Shown: positions 24,372 through 37,058, counted from the first letter of the stretch. The stretch: 64,000 bases of DNA from Zelopaecilomyces penicillatus (GCA_005765155.1 VCCP01000008.1:1798001-1862000); one strand, 5' to 3'. The notes: generated from the sequence alone by a model not told the origin. Numbers and translations: made by a program.

Positions 24372-25060
24372 ATGTCCAAGACGCAAACACAATTCCAAAT
24401 GAGTACCCGTACACAGCTCGCATCATCATCTACAATGGCAGACGTATGTGACTCTGAGCTAGACAAGATCGCCAAGGGCTGGTCCGTCGCGATGGGATAC
24501 TCCAAGGACCGGCTGAAGCGAGTGTACGAGATGGAAGATGCGCAGCTGGAGACGGCGATACAGGAGGGTCGGTTGGTGTTGGAGACGGTGTGTCTGTTTG
24601 TTCATGCGTGTATAAAGCATGGGCAGTATAAGTAAGTTGCCCTTTTATGTTGGGAGCGTTCTCTTTTAATGGGTGAGAGTCATTGTTGTGCTGATTGCTG
24701 AATGATTTGAAATAGACTTCCATTCGAGTTCTGGAGAGTTTTGCATTCAGAGTATGGGATTGTGGTGTATCCGTCTGCTCTGACAGAGGACATTGACATT
24801 CGGGGGTTGGGTGTAGACGTTACATTTACAGAAGCGTACTGCGGTCACATTGGTAAACAAACTCCCTTCACAGCTGATTTTCGCACATTTATTTCCAGAA
24901 TTTCCCATCTGCACCAGCTTATCGAATTTATTTTTGCGAGAATTTATGTGCTAATAAGAATCGTGTTTGGATAGTCATGTTTGGGAGATGTGATTCTTGT
25001 CATCCTCCGCCGTGTCCGTTTCAGTACCTGAGAGAGCCGCCGCCAGTATATGAGAAATGA
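24372..25060 (+). CDS. Hypothetical protein, 160 residues, with a C-terminal Cys/His cluster
   Basis: I do not recognise this family. Three exons join in phase (24372-24631, 24716-24852, 24975-25060) with good donors (GTAAGT, GTAAAC) and TAG acceptors. The consistent joins and the protein-like sequence support a real gene. The middle is helical (SELDKIAKGWSVAMGYSKDR, later ETVCLFVHACIKHGQYKLP). The C-terminus holds a compact Cys/His group (CGHIV, FGRCDSCHPPPCPF) that could bind one metal ion, and ends in a Pro-rich VYEK tail. Alternative in-frame ATGs occur at 24399 and near 24435, so the first 20 residues are uncertain. It converges on the molybdopterin synthase gene. No function can be assigned. 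Confidence 0.65.
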
Positions 25061-25314
25061 TGAAATTTTGTTCATGGAATGTTATTGCGGATATTAGACA
25101 GTCTTTTTACTTTGTTACAATTGTTTGGTCATTAGGCACAGAGTTTTACTCCAGGTTGAGAAGACAGTCATGATGTTGAGTGTATATGTAATTGCTATGT
25201 TCTATAGTGATTTTTCTTCTTTTACTTATTCGCATTAATTCGTCCATGAATTAAGTCATGATGTTAAGCAGATTAGACACATAAACTTAAGAAACAGAAG
25301 AATCAATGTAGCCT

Positions 25315-25911
25315 TCAAGAATCTGTTTTCTGTCCCACAGCACCATCCCGATTTGCCCTCCACACTCCATCCTCCCCCTCAAACTCTTCCTTTTTCCACA
25401 CCTCAACCTTTGCTTTACACTCCTCCAATGCCTCTTCGCCCGCTCTCCACGCAGCTTGTCGATGCGGCGCCGACACCGCAATCAAAATGCTCTCCTCGCC
25501 AATCGGCACTGTCCCCAGCCGATGAATCAGAGCGATGCCCTTGAGGCCGTGCTTTTTGCTGATATCCTTGCTGATGAGCAGCATGGTCCTTAAAGCTAGT
25601 TTATTGTATGCAGTATACTGAAGCTCTTTGACGGGTTTGCCAGCGAAATTGTCTCTTGTTGTACCTGCACGTGCTTTTGATTAGAATCTCGAATCTTGAA
25701 TCTGCATCTTCTCTTTCTGTCTCGTTGCTGTGCTTTGCGGGGTCATGGAGGAGCAAGTGCGGTGTTATATACCGGCAAATAGAACGATGGCTCCGGCAGC
25801 AGGGCTGCGGACTTTGTCTATAATTTGCTGTGCATTTAGATGGTCATTTGTAAGAGCTACATAGCAATTATCTTCCGAAAGCTCCCACACGTCTTCGGAA
25901 GTGTCTGCCAT
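25315..25911 (-). CDS. cnxH: Molybdopterin synthase catalytic (large) subunit, MoaE/MOCS2B family
   Basis: Inserts the dithiolene sulfurs into precursor Z (cPMP) to form molybdopterin, together with the small MoaD-like sulfur carrier. It is required for nitrate reductase and other molybdoenzymes. Exons 25911-25773 and 25664-25315 join in phase to 162 residues. The N-terminal half reads MADTSEDVWELSEDNCYVAL...GAIVLFAG and the join restores GTTRDNFAGKPVKELQY, the signature of MoaE. Conserved HRLGTVPIGEESILIAVSAP, HRQAAWRAGEEALE and the catalytic-loop sequence VEVWKKEEFE follow, with WRANRDG near the end. Length and motifs are complete. The symbol follows the Aspergillus name for this subunit. 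Only the exon 2 part is open without splicing, so the N-terminus is easily missed. Confidence 0.93.
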
Positions 25912-26335
25912 GACGAAATATGGGATACGTGGAAATGGAACAAGAATACAATGAAAGAGAGGGTCTTATATAGACGCTCCCTACTGTGACAGCAAACAAT
26001 TCTGTATGCAAGTAAATATTCAGAATTCAATTGATAATCGAAAGTCAAATAACTTGGATAAATAATAGAGTAAAATTGCCGATGATTTCTCTTTCTGTCA
26101 ATGTGATTAGAAGTCTAGGGTGGGCCAGTGACTATGATGCCATTAACGCTGAGTAAGCCGATCTGGTCACGACGTTTGTTCAACCTTCCACATGCACAAC
26201 CGGCTTATTCCTTACCTTTCAACACTGCTTCATTGCGCTGTTCGCTTCGGCTTGTAAACAGCAAAAAAGCCTACGCAGGAAGCTTTCTTATATTTGTTGC
26301 CTATTCTCACAGCGATCGTGCTGTTTGACGCCGTT
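25912..26335. other. Divergent promoter, cnxH / RBM5-like gene
   Basis: A 424-base spacer between two divergently transcribed genes. It is AT-rich, and no further gene is visible. Confidence 0.6.
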
Positions 26336-29300
26336 ATGCACGACGACTATCGAGCGCGATCTCCCGAACGAGAGCGAGGGAGGGATCACCACGCAACACC
26401 ACATCGACCCAAAGGTTTCGAGGACCGACAGGACAACGACAATTACCAATCGCGGCAGGGTAAAGACATGACCCGCGTACCAGGAGGAGATTGACGGCAT
26501 CATTGATGAAATCTCTTTTTTAAAAAAGGGTCATGCCGTATGCGAAATTTTGAGCTATGACGGCTAACTTCCCCACGGGACATCGAGACTATCCCAGGTC
26601 TCCTTCCAGGCACGATTTCTACAACGATTCGAGGGAAAGAGGCTCAGGTTATCGGCACGATATGCGCGGCGGCAGAGAGAGTGATCGCCACTATGGCGAT
26701 GGCGACTATGCCTACTCAAGGCGAGATGACTCTTCTCGCGGCGCAAGGTCTTACCCCCAAGGAGATCACGACTATAGCGGCATGTATGACGATGATCATC
26801 GCTATGGGCACTATGACGATACAAGATCCGGCGATGGTACCTCATATCGCTCTGAAGGAGGAACAGGAGGGTTCCGGACTCGATCTCCTGCGGGTGGATA
26901 TCGCAGCAGGAGTCGATCTCAGAGCCCAGCACGAGATGCTGGAAGACCGTCTGACACAATTATTCTCGAAGGTCTACCGTATAGTCTGTCGACAAACGAG
27001 GTTGGTACCCTGTGAGCTTAGTAACAATATCTGGAGATGGTCTTTGGGCGACAGCGCGGCCGTGTTCCGGCGGCGTAAATTGTGGTTTGGGTCGCAGCTC
27101 CAAAGCCAGCATTATCCCAGCCACTAGATGTGTCAAGTCAGAATGGCGTAGTGCCCCGAGTTGGACCACAAAACGATCTAGCCCATGAATATCCTCGTGA
27201 TGGAATCTGGTAACTAATCGAGTTGGGCGCAGCTGCGAGAGAGTTTACTAAGCAATTCTATTGCTGCTGAGTTTCCATCCATCGATGTTCGCATACCTCC
27301 ATCCAAAGGTAAGTTTTGGCAAGTCAGGTTTTTTTGATCTGCAATTTCACTCGTTTAAATATTGCTTCTCGGAAACTAACAACAGATAGGTCACCGTCGG
27401 GCCTTTGTTCAGTTCCAGGAAATGAATCACGCTGCTGCTTTTGTCAAGGAGCACTTCCCACAGCTTCTACTTCACCTGCCGCATTCCACTGATGAGGTGC
27501 CAGAGGGCAGATTCGAAGCATACATACACTATGCTCGCAGCCGTGATGAAGGCGAACAACGAGGACCAATCGGCGCCAATTGGACTTGCCCTTCGGTAGG
27601 TATTCTTATTGGCTCATGATGAAGGGGCTATGTGGGTTGCAAGTTCTGACTTCAAGATTCTAGTGCGATTTCTCAAATTACGCCTCTCGAAGCAAATGCA
27701 AGATCTGCGGTGAATCTCCATCAGGTAAGCAATGTTCATTCTGGTGCTGGGTATGCTTCCTAGTTTCGTGAACTGACCATGACCTGCATTTAGCTTCGAC
27801 CTGGCAACAGAGCCTTACTGGGGATCTTGATGCCTCCGATGTACCATCCCAGATCCTTGTCGTTTACCCACTGGCACCATTTGTTAACGAGGATATGTTT
27901 GCTGGAGACATGAAACGACTAGAAAAGGAGCAACTAGAAACTTGCAAGGATACATCTAGCAATGCTCCCAAGCTTAAATCTACGGCACCGACGGCTGGTG
28001 CACCAAGGCAGGGCGCGCGCCCAGGCTCGCTTCACCGGGTGTTTCTCATGCGTGATGTGAACACAAACGAATCTTACAAGTATGGGTTCGCCGAGTTTTG
28101 GACATTAGAGGATGCAACAGCAGCAATGGCCAAGGTCAAGTTGCTGCGATCGTTTACGGTTGGCGCGTGTCTCGTGACGGTATCTACAATCCATATGGGT
28201 GTCTTTGTCCCCGAGGAACGGGAAGTCACAGCGGCGACGGAATCATTCTCCTTTAAACCTTTGTTCAACCCGGCGTTGCGTGTCAAGTATCGAGATCCGC
28301 ATGCATATCCGAGCTGCATGGTAGTAGCATCCGACCCCCTACCCGGCGACAGTGTGCCGACGACGGCGAAGCCCCAGGACGCCGGGGAACCAGGCGACGG
28401 CAAGAAGTCGAAGAAGCGCAAGGCCGATGGAAACCCGGGAGCCTCTGCGGTGAAGAAGTCGGTTCCCATGGCCGGCCACATGGCCCTCTGGCAGCGAAAA
28501 CATGACGAAATCCATAGTGGCAATGGCGGGCCTAAAAACGGACCGTCTGATGTGCTAAGTGACGCAAATAGGGTGCCTCTGAATGTTGGGTCGAGCAGTT
28601 TGACGAAATCAGATGCGAAAGCACCGATCAAGATATCATTGTCTGGGTCGACGATGCTTAGTGCTACTTCAGCCCCTTCTGGCTCAGGCTTGTCGTCAGG
28701 CCAGGCCACTTCCCCGGAGCGTGAGGATGGGGTTCAATCAGAGAACAATGGCAGCGGAGCGCAGTCCTCTAGTGGAGGTGAAGTAGTTTCATATGTCGAT
28801 CGAGAGCGCCTCATGTGTCTGATTTGCATGCGCAAGTACAAGTCGGTGGATGAAGTCAACATTCACGAAAAGTCTCGCAACCATAAAACAGCCATGGAAA
28901 ACGAAGACAGCGTCAAGGCAGCCCTGCCCCGACTCGCAGCTCGAGATAAAAGAATGCAGAAGCAAGCACAGGAAAACGAAGACGGTGATGCACTGGCGGC
29001 GTCTCAGTACCGTGATCGTGCGAAAGAACGGCGACAGGCGTTTAACCAGCCACACAAGCCTTCTGCGCAAGGAGACAAGGCTAAATCAGATGCTCCCGGG
29101 AAGCTTCCCCCATCAAAGAAGGAGGAGAGTAGCATCAGCGGCAGTAGCAAAGACAACCCAAGCCAGCCGCCACCAGTAACTCAGTCCAAAGGAGCCGGCA
29201 TGTTAGCTAAAATGGGCTGGACGTCAGGCTCTGGACTGGGAGCAAACGGTGACGGCCGGACAGAAGTCATTGCAACGAATGCGTACCAAGAGGGCGCGGG

Positions 29301-29430
29301 TCTGGGCGCTGAAGGTGCAAATCTAGGCGATGCGGCAGAGCTTGCTGAGAAGAAGACGCGGAATACGTACGCCGACTATGTTAGCACGGTGCAGGATAAG
29401 GCCAGGGAACGGTATAATAGGCTGGGTTGA
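26336..29430 (+). CDS. RBM5/RBM10-like splicing factor (RRM, RanBP2 zinc finger, C2H2, G-patch)
   Basis: Nuclear RNA-binding protein of the RBM5/10 type, which acts in spliceosome assembly and splice-site choice. Six exons (26336-26459, 26555-27000, 27233-27308, 27390-27595, 27664-27724, 27794-29430) keep phase throughout and give 849 residues. The N-terminus is rich in Arg, Asp, Ser and Tyr. RRM1 spans about 170-240 (TIILEGLPYSLSTNE...HRRAFVQF). A RanBP2-type finger follows (WTCPSCDFSNYASRSKCKIC), created by splicing. A second RRM-like region holds GFAEFWTLEDATAAM. Further on are a basic KKSKKRK stretch, a C2H2-like unit (LMCLICMRKYKSVDEVNIHE, then RNH), and a G-patch near residue 780 (GMLAKMGWTSGSGLGANGDG). 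The first intron ends in an unusual GAG; the ATG at 26557 is an alternative start. Confidence 0.88.
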
Positions 29431-29934
29431 AGAAAGGGAAAGGAGGCACGAGAGTGGGTACACTTTGAGTCTCTCTTGGCTTTATGGTGTTTTTGCTATT
29501 TTTCTTTTCAAGTTGGACCAGATTGCGAGGGTTATCTAGGACACTACTCACTGTTTGGGACGAGGAGTTTGACATGGCACGGGAGAATGAGAGATGGGGA
29601 GAATGTGGTGTTGTCCGATGGCTAGACAATATTCACGCTCTCTACAATGATGTGAGAGTATCAAGTGCCCAGACCGAGTTGGCTAATAAAATGACGTTGC
29701 TTGAGGTTTTATTATTTTTTAAATCAATATTGAATCTATCCATCTAGGTGATGATGCCAAAAGCCCCCATTGTTACTCCTATGCGCCGGCAAGTTCCAAA
29801 TGTCAAAGGAAAATGAAATCAGCCATCCCTTGTATCAAAAGCATTTAACAATCCATGGCGCGTAAAGTGGTATAAAGGAATTCTTGAGAAACTGAACAAC
29901 TGAAAAACTGAAGAAAAGCAATAGATTTTGTCTT
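29431..29934. other. Convergent intergenic region
   Basis: It holds the 3' flanks of the RBM5-like gene and the aspartic protease. No gene or repeat is seen. Confidence 0.6.
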
Positions 29935-31516
29935 TTACAGCATCATCATGATGGATGCAACAGTCAGGATCAGTGTTCCGGCAACGGCTACTCTGTAAGG
30001 CGGGTTCAAGTTGCCACTGGCCGTTGCTTCTTTGTCTATTGTAAATACAGTTAGCCTTATGCTGTTCGTTGCTGTACATTCAAGATGTGCACAATAGGAA
30101 AAAAAAAGGAAACTCACCCTTTGAACCAGGAATAGTTGAAGTATCAGCCGTAAACTCCTGAATGTTCGTCTCCGTAACATTATGCTTCGCCTGCGCAAGC
30201 GCAATCTGCTTATTCTCCATATCATACACCACATACGCCGACCTCAAAAACGTATCGCCAAAAAGCGCAAACTCGTCCGACGTGATTCCATACTCGGCCG
30301 CTGATGCAATACCAAACAGACAGACTGACTCCCAGCCGTCAAACATGGAATCGAGTAAAGGTTCATCTCGGATGACGTCTTGCAGCCCCGCGAAGCTGTT
30401 GATGATGAGCTCGTCGACGGGGACGCGGATGGTCGTGCCGGCGAATTTGAAGTCGAGAGTGACGTCCTTGTACTTGGTGGCGAGGGAGCAGTCGACAAAG
30501 GTGGGTTGGAGGTTGGGGACTGTTTTGACGTTGAAGTGGGTGCGGAGCTTTTGGGCCATGGTTTTGGGGAGGAGGGTGACGGTGGCGCCGGAGTCGAGGA
30601 GCGCGCGGCCTTTGAAGTTGCCGGCGCCGTCGACGCCCTTGACGCTGATGCCTTCGACGTCGACGACGAAGGCGGTGATATCCTGGGAGCCGGTTTTGGC
30701 CATTGCGCGCATCGGCATGCGGACCAGGTCGCCTTCGTACTTGGCTGTGTCAACACCGCCAAATAGAATGGTGCCCTCGCTGGCGTCCAGGTCGTTGAGG
30801 TACAGGCTGAAAGCAGGCGATTTGATGAGGCCCTGCGCGACCATGGTGTCTACGACGGTTGCGTACTTTGTGGGTGCGACGGTGTTGGCGCTGAAGCCGA
30901 GACCCATGATGCCAGTGAAGCGAACGGAGTCCAATGCCAGACCGAGTTGCTGATCTTTGATGGAGACGCCGTCGATGGAGACGACGTCTTTGAAATAGTC
31001 GCCCTTGATCTTGCGGCCGTCGAGGTAGCTGATGTCAAAGACTGTTGAGATATCTTCAAAGGTGGAGCTGTTGTCGGGATTGACTGGTTGGCCGCGCATG
31101 TTAGCGAATAGAACCCTAAGAAACGACATCATATTCCCCCTCCTGCGTCAAAACAACTTACACTGCTTCGTACAAAACCCGGCTTGTAGCTGCAAAGTCT
31201 GGCTCTGGCACAGATTCGCCTCAACCGAGTTCATCCACGTGTCGCTGCTCCCCGTGTCGAGCTGGAAGCTCAAGTTCTGCGGCGGCGTACCAATGCCAAA
31301 CTCGGCAAAGTAGCCACCTCCTGTGACGTTGTTGAGCGCGGCGAGATCAAGCGTGCCATCGCGGCGGACGAGAGATGCACGCGGCGACTTGGCCGGGTCC
31401 GGATGCTGGCGACGGACAATGGGCACGGCGACAGTACCGGCTGATGCGATGCCCGCGGCGCAGGTGAGGACCGCCAGCCCGACAAGCGGGAGGCTCTGGA
31501 TGGAGGATGTGCGCAT
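29935..31516 (-). CDS. Secreted, probably GPI-anchored aspartic protease (yapsin/OpsB-like)
   Basis: Pepsin-family endopeptidase of the secretory pathway and cell surface. Exons 31516-31162, 31083-30118 and 30035-29935 join in phase to 473 residues. The N-terminus is a clear signal peptide (MRTSSIQSLPLVGLAVLTC...ASA), followed by a propeptide with a basic pair (VRR). The first catalytic motif is FQLDTGSSDTW near 95 and the second is ALLDSGATVTLLP near 300, so both aspartates are present. The spliced last exon supplies a spacer followed by a hydrophobic end (VAVAGTLILTVASIMMML) with no basic cytoplasmic tail, as expected for a GPI attachment signal. Without the last intron removed the protein ends prematurely and lacks this anchor. 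Possible roles are cell-wall remodelling or nutrient acquisition. The substrate is not predictable. Confidence 0.9.
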
Positions 31517-34500
31517 TATGTTTGAAGCGTTCGCGGTAGGAAATGGGGGTCGCAATGGAGGGTGGTATTTCGCGGGTGGTGACGGTGACAAGACACTCAG
31601 TGGTGTGAATTTGGGTGGTGTTACTGGCGCGAGTCGCGAATCGAAAGGTGTTACAAACGGTATTAATACTCAAAGCACAAGCAGAGCCTCCAGAAGAATT
31701 GAAGAAGAAGAAGGAAAATAAAAAAAAGACGAAGCAGGTTCAAGCAAAAAGCCGAAAGAGGAAGACGCCGACAACTGAGGCAGAGGGGGACGCCCGCGCA
31801 TTAATTAATAGTCACTTTTCTTCAACAAGGCAGATTGCGAAGGTTTTCGCTAAAGCCCCCAGCTTAGGCGCGCCGACGTCCGCTGGCGCAACGGCTATGT
31901 CCCCTTGCGGCTTAGTCGTAGTCAGCCCCCAGCCCAGCTTTTCTTGGCTTCAGGCACTAATAAATACTAGGTGTAGCTAACCAAGGCATAGATTACGTCG
32001 TATAAACTCCACGCGTACACTAATTGCGTAGTAGTAGTAGTACTCTCTACCAGGCATTGGCGAGACATGACGGAGAGGGGAGAAAAGCGCAAGGACGATG
32101 TAAGGGGGCAACGCATTGACAGATGGATAGTGTAGGCATCTATAGAGACGGAGTGACGCCAAGCTGCCAAGAACCCCCTCCTTCAAAGGTGGCGACGTGT
32201 TGGACGGCTTCAGCAGCGTTTCATGCAAAAGCCCTGCGTTATGCTTGAAATGCTTAAACAAGCCCCCCAACGACACAGATTGATTGAGCCCGTCAACTGG
32301 TGTCCCGAAATGGGGGATGATTGTCGTCGACTGAACTGGAAAACATGGGTCTGGTCTGGGCTCGGTCACATCCGCGGGTTTGTTTGTGGGGACGAGACGC
32401 TAGAAGGATCTTCGTTTGCGTGGGTTTTAGGCGGAAGCGAGATTTGGGCGCAGAAGCACCTGTCTCAAAGTGTATGCACGCCCTGCGGGAGTTTATCTGG
32501 TGTTGCATTAAATGGTGCCGCTGGTGTCGGGAGAACCCGAACTTGAACTGGAAGTGATGGTTTGTCGGTGGTGTTGATGATAGTGTTGATGATGGGTATA
32601 GAGACTGACGGGGACAGCAATACTTCTATTTTGGGAGGAGGCAAAACTGATTTGAGTCGCACCTGCATTAGCAGTAGATAGTCGCATGGCGCAGCAAGGC
32701 GCAGCGGCAGCGGGCCGATACTTCAGCCACACAATACAGTATCAGCCAGCAAGCAGCCTTCTTTCTCTTTCGCCCAACACCAACAACAAACATCACCAGC
32801 AAAAACGGATGAGCATTGGATGGTATCACTTATGGTTTCGGCCGAGGTTTCGCCTGATCTATAAGATGGAAACAGCAAATGCCGCCATGATGGTCAGTGT
32901 CTTCCTTGTCTAGGCATAGAGCAAGGTTGGATTATGTTGGACCCAACAAGGCTTGTGTCAACGCGGGGAAAGACACCGATGTGCTCGACTCACCGTTTCT
33001 TACCGCTCTGTCGATGCCATTAGGTCGATCAAAGAAGGCAAAGAAGGGCAAGGCATGGAGATTTTCAATGGCCGGAAGTCGGAAAGAAATCGGCGTGCCG
33101 TTGTGTCTAACCAAAACGTTGTCAAGATCGCCAACATCCCGATCTCACCTGCACATCTGGATGACACCCACGATGTATTTTTTGCGCTTTTTATTCGTCC
33201 ATCCAAGTCAAGAAAAGAGGTCTTCAAAGCTTGCCACCCTGAGTCACACCTGTCTGTCTGCTGGTGATCCATGCGTAACACGAATGCCATGCTCAGCCAT
33301 CTCATATCTCTTTTGCTTGTCCTCTTCTTCGGGGTAAATAGACAGTTATTCCTCGCAACTGCTCAGTCTCTGCTTTGGCGTTATATAACTCGAATATTGT
33401 GAAATCTTCACCTTGATTAGCTATTCATTGAATGTATGGCAGTCACGACACTGGATATGCGGTCATGTTCCATTCCCGTCTGAGCACATGTCGTATTCTG
33501 GATCTTATTAGCATCGAAAGCTCCCCTGAGTTGCTGTAGTTTCAATTGCCATGAATTGGATATATCGTTTGGCCAAATGAACTTGGATTCCTATCAGCTA
33601 TACCTCGACGATTTGGAGTCTCTTCTGTCAGTGAATCGGGCTGCTGGACATTGCGAAGCTTCAATCAGCAAACTCAACAGAAACAGCATATAACCAATCT
33701 TTGATCCTTCCGAGTGGTACTCGCATCTCAGGTCCCCAACGTACATCAATTTTCATCACCTGAATGATATTAGCAGCAACAAAGCCAACACGGGCAATGC
33801 CCTCCTTTGCCTCAAAATCTAAGCTTGCTTGATTGAGCAGAACACGTTAGGCGGTCGCATACTTGCCATAGATTGGCTGTTGAGAGGTCACCTCAATAAT
33901 AGGGTCTGGAACATGCTGTTCTTGCGTTGATTATGAAGCCACGACTCAGATACACCAGATCTTGCTCAGGATCTCAAATAAAGATGCTACCAGAGACTGT
34001 TTGAGACATTGGTCCTGGCATAGTTGAACGATCGTTTGCAACTTTCAAAAGATATGCATGTTCTCATGCCGTTTTATTGGTAGTTGACATGTTTAGGGTT
34101 TCAGCGACAGCACAGAGGGGGAAGACTACACCCCAAGTAAACCATCAGGCATGAGCATTTGACAACAACAATGACCACTCCTCTGGACATGCCACCCATC
34201 TTGAACAAAAGCGGACCTATTGATTAGTCTCTCAATATTACTCATCTCACTTCCTTTCGGTCAGATACTTAGGCAGCTTGCTGATTCTTTACACTTGGGG
34301 TTAGCTTCCATTGTCCAAAGCTTATCACACACCAAGCAAACTCGCTGTCTTTGGTCTAGACTTCTGGACTAATCAACTTGCAGTAGCCGATAGGGTTTGA
34401 AGTCCGGGGTTGCCCATGATAATTACCGACTTGACTAAGATTATCTTATAGCCGAAGCTGACCACAATACTGTTTTGGATCTTTCTCACTGTGGTCGAAT

Positions 34501-34834
34501 TTCCAAAGGAGCCGAGCAACTAAAGACCATTAGGACTATGAATCTACTGCGAAAGCGCTGGCAATAGATGGAAGCCCTTGGTTAAACGCAATAAGCCACG
34601 AGACCAGGCACGGTCGATAAGCCCCCGCGTCAGCACTATCCCCATGCGCTTCTGTGGAGCGGCCCGCTAGATCTAGGTAGTTCAAGGAGAAACCATGCAC
34701 TGGCGTGTTAGCAGACCCTGAATTGCTTCGTGGAGGGGTAAGCTCTATTATTTGCTACTGAGTCTGGACGTGCGGCGGGTCGTTCCACGGCGCGAGGGGG
34801 ATAGAGCGGGTCGTGATCACTGACAGGGTCTGCG

Positions 34835-34860
34835 GGATTTGAACGAGATGGTTCAAATCC
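34835..34860. repeat. 10-bp perfect inverted repeat (hairpin)
   Basis: GGATTTGAAC at 34835-34844 and its exact reverse complement GTTCAAATCC at 34851-34860 flank a 6-base loop (GAGATG). The right arm resembles a tRNA T-arm sequence, but no tRNA can be built around it. It lies in the gene-poor region. Confidence 0.7.
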
Positions 34861-36993
34861 ATCAGGGACAAGAGTTTGTGAAGTGATTAGGTCGACAGTC
34901 GGACCTGGCAGCATTCGGCCAAGACAAAGTAGAGTGGTTGCCGGCAACCCACTTGGAAGGGAGGTCATTTTCGGCTACCCACTGAAGGAGTCACTATCAA
35001 ATAAGTAAACGGGATAGTGCGCGAGCATTGAGAGAAATTGCCTACTTTGTGCGGTTGTGGTCAACATGACCTTGATATCCCACTCGAGGGATAAGTTAGT
35101 CCCGGAGACGGCTGATCACGTTGAGTTGTCAACACGAGAAACCCTTCTTTCCTTGGCACTGATAGTCTGATACATTATACTAGTCCAGTAGAGAATCTGA
35201 CTCTTCTAGGAAGGAGAAGCTTATTAGACTATAGAATACATGAAATGAAATACCCCAATGCCGGTTGGCGTTGAACCAAGGGTTTTGCACAACTATTAGC
35301 ACCTCACTGCTGATGACATGCATACAACCACAATTTGGTGTTTAGTTCTTACTACGTAGTACTTTAAACCACACCAGACGCCCCATAAGGAAAGGACGGG
35401 AACTGGACACTAGAACCAGGGGGGGGACGGAACTAAACTAAGCTAATCTTGGATACACACTTCGATATAGGGCTTATGCGTTATGATGTGCAAATGCCAA
35501 TTGCGTCGCTGACCCCCCCTCTAGGCGATCTACGTGGTGGCGCAAGGAGTTTTCCGCATCTAGTGCGGCAACTCAATAATACATTGCATCCCCCATACAT
35601 ACAACTAACGCATGGGGAACCTTCTATTTCGAAACTAGCCTATTCGATTGTTTCAATGCAGGCAGGGAAAGCGTTTATGTACAGTACCCATGCTGCATGA
35701 CTCGGGGGGTCCGTCTACTGTAGAGAATGTGTTTGTTTAGCATGGAAGAGAGATAGACTGCACTTATGGTTGCTCTACATTCGGTCACCCCCACGCCTTT
35801 TCTTTGTCTCCCAAGTCTGGTTAAATAATTCGCTGTAATTCGGTTTGTTGTCTTGCTCCCCATTAACCCACATTTTTTACCCCATTAGTGCATTGTGTTT
35901 TATTTGGTGTAAAATCCGGGATAAAAAAAAAGGTGTAAGACAACCGAGAGAACTTGCCGGTGACGAACTCCAAGGTTGGCCCAATAAGGTGTCAGCACTC
36001 GGACTCAAAATGCAACGTCGGCCCGCACCCAAAAACTGGGGGGTGGGGGGTTTCAAAAAAAAAGAAAGAAAAGGGAAGCTTCTTTCCGAGAATGTGTTCC
36101 AATTGTTAGTTTGGCGACCCTGAAGAACGGGAAGAAAGCGGCTAGTCCGGTGATGTGTGTGTCGTATGTGCGAGGGGGGGAGGAACTGGTGCTAATACAC
36201 CAATCATGGGAATGGTGGGTTACTAATAACTAATAACAAGCTCTCTCGCATGTAGGCAGCAACAGCGGTAAGCACTAGAAGAGTTGATGGGTGTTTTTCT
36301 CCACGAGATGTCTTTCTCATCTGACCTGCGATGTGCAGTATATGCAGAGCCATGCCTTTACCCCAGTCAGCATTTGGTATATGCAAACCCATGGATCTAC
36401 CTTGCATGAGAAGATGGATAGAAACAAATGTATACAAGGGACGACCAAACTCTATCTATTCAATCATCCCAAACAATTGAAACCAGACTTACGATAATCA
36501 TCTATTCAATTTACTGCGTTTAGTAGGCTCTTTCAACTAAGTACAGTCACCCACTTATCAAAAACTCCAACCCCAACCACCGTCTCACAAGTTTCGTACA
36601 CTAGCTTGCACTGGCCCACAACGCTATAGATCTTACGCCTCCCTCCTTTCTCTTTCTCTATCTCCAAAAGTAAGACACAGATACAGTAGGTGCAAATCAT
36701 GACGGCAGCATACTACCATAAAGAAAACAAAATAGTTTGCGCCATGTCCGTACGCCCATGTGGTTCTTGTCCCGATCTAAACCTCATTTTGGCGGCGCCC
36801 CTCTCCACCATGTCAGCACGATACTGCATCGGACTTTATGTGTTGGAGGGGCTTGGCTCGTGGTTCGGAGAGTTTATCTGCGTTATTGGGATGGAGGTGG
36901 CTGAGACGGAGATTTCCACCTGCAGATGGTACTCTACGTGCTGATACGATATACTACGTAGGTGGTAGAGATGATGGAGATGGTTGAGACATG

Positions 36994-37001
36994 TATATAA
37001 A
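36994..37001 (+). promoter_or_regulatory. TATA box of the small secreted protein gene
   Basis: TATATAAA lies about 212 bases upstream of the ATG at 37206. It is followed by a leader with a CA microsatellite. This is a strong TATA match for a fungal gene and suggests inducible or high expression. Confidence 0.5.
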
Positions 37002-37058
37002 ACGCCCTGCTACTCTGCTGTTGTAAATGGAGAAACCATATTCAAGCTACATTCAAAT

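Noticed and set aside
30380..30766. 128-codon frame on the plus strand
   Set aside because: It is the antisense shadow of the aspartic protease; its composition (Gly/Asp/Val-rich) mirrors the protease codons.
32897..33337. Overlapping frames on the plus strand in the gene-poor region
   Set aside because: Neither frame looks like protein of a family, and no phase-consistent exons extend them.
34845..34862. tRNA gene suggested by a T-arm-like GATGGTTCAAATCCATC
   Set aside because: The T-arm matches the consensus, but the acceptor strand after it (AGGGACA) has no partner at the proper distance upstream and no D-arm or anticodon arm can be built.
34708..34968. 86-codon open frame on the minus strand in the gene-poor region
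   Set aside because: Isolated, no family features, and it contains the hairpin sequence; frames of this length are expected by chance.
35264..35290. tRNA or retrotransposon primer-binding site suggested by TTGGTTCAACGCCAA (minus strand)
   Set aside because: The stem is imperfect, no acceptor pairing exists, and no LTRs or gag/pol frames flank it.
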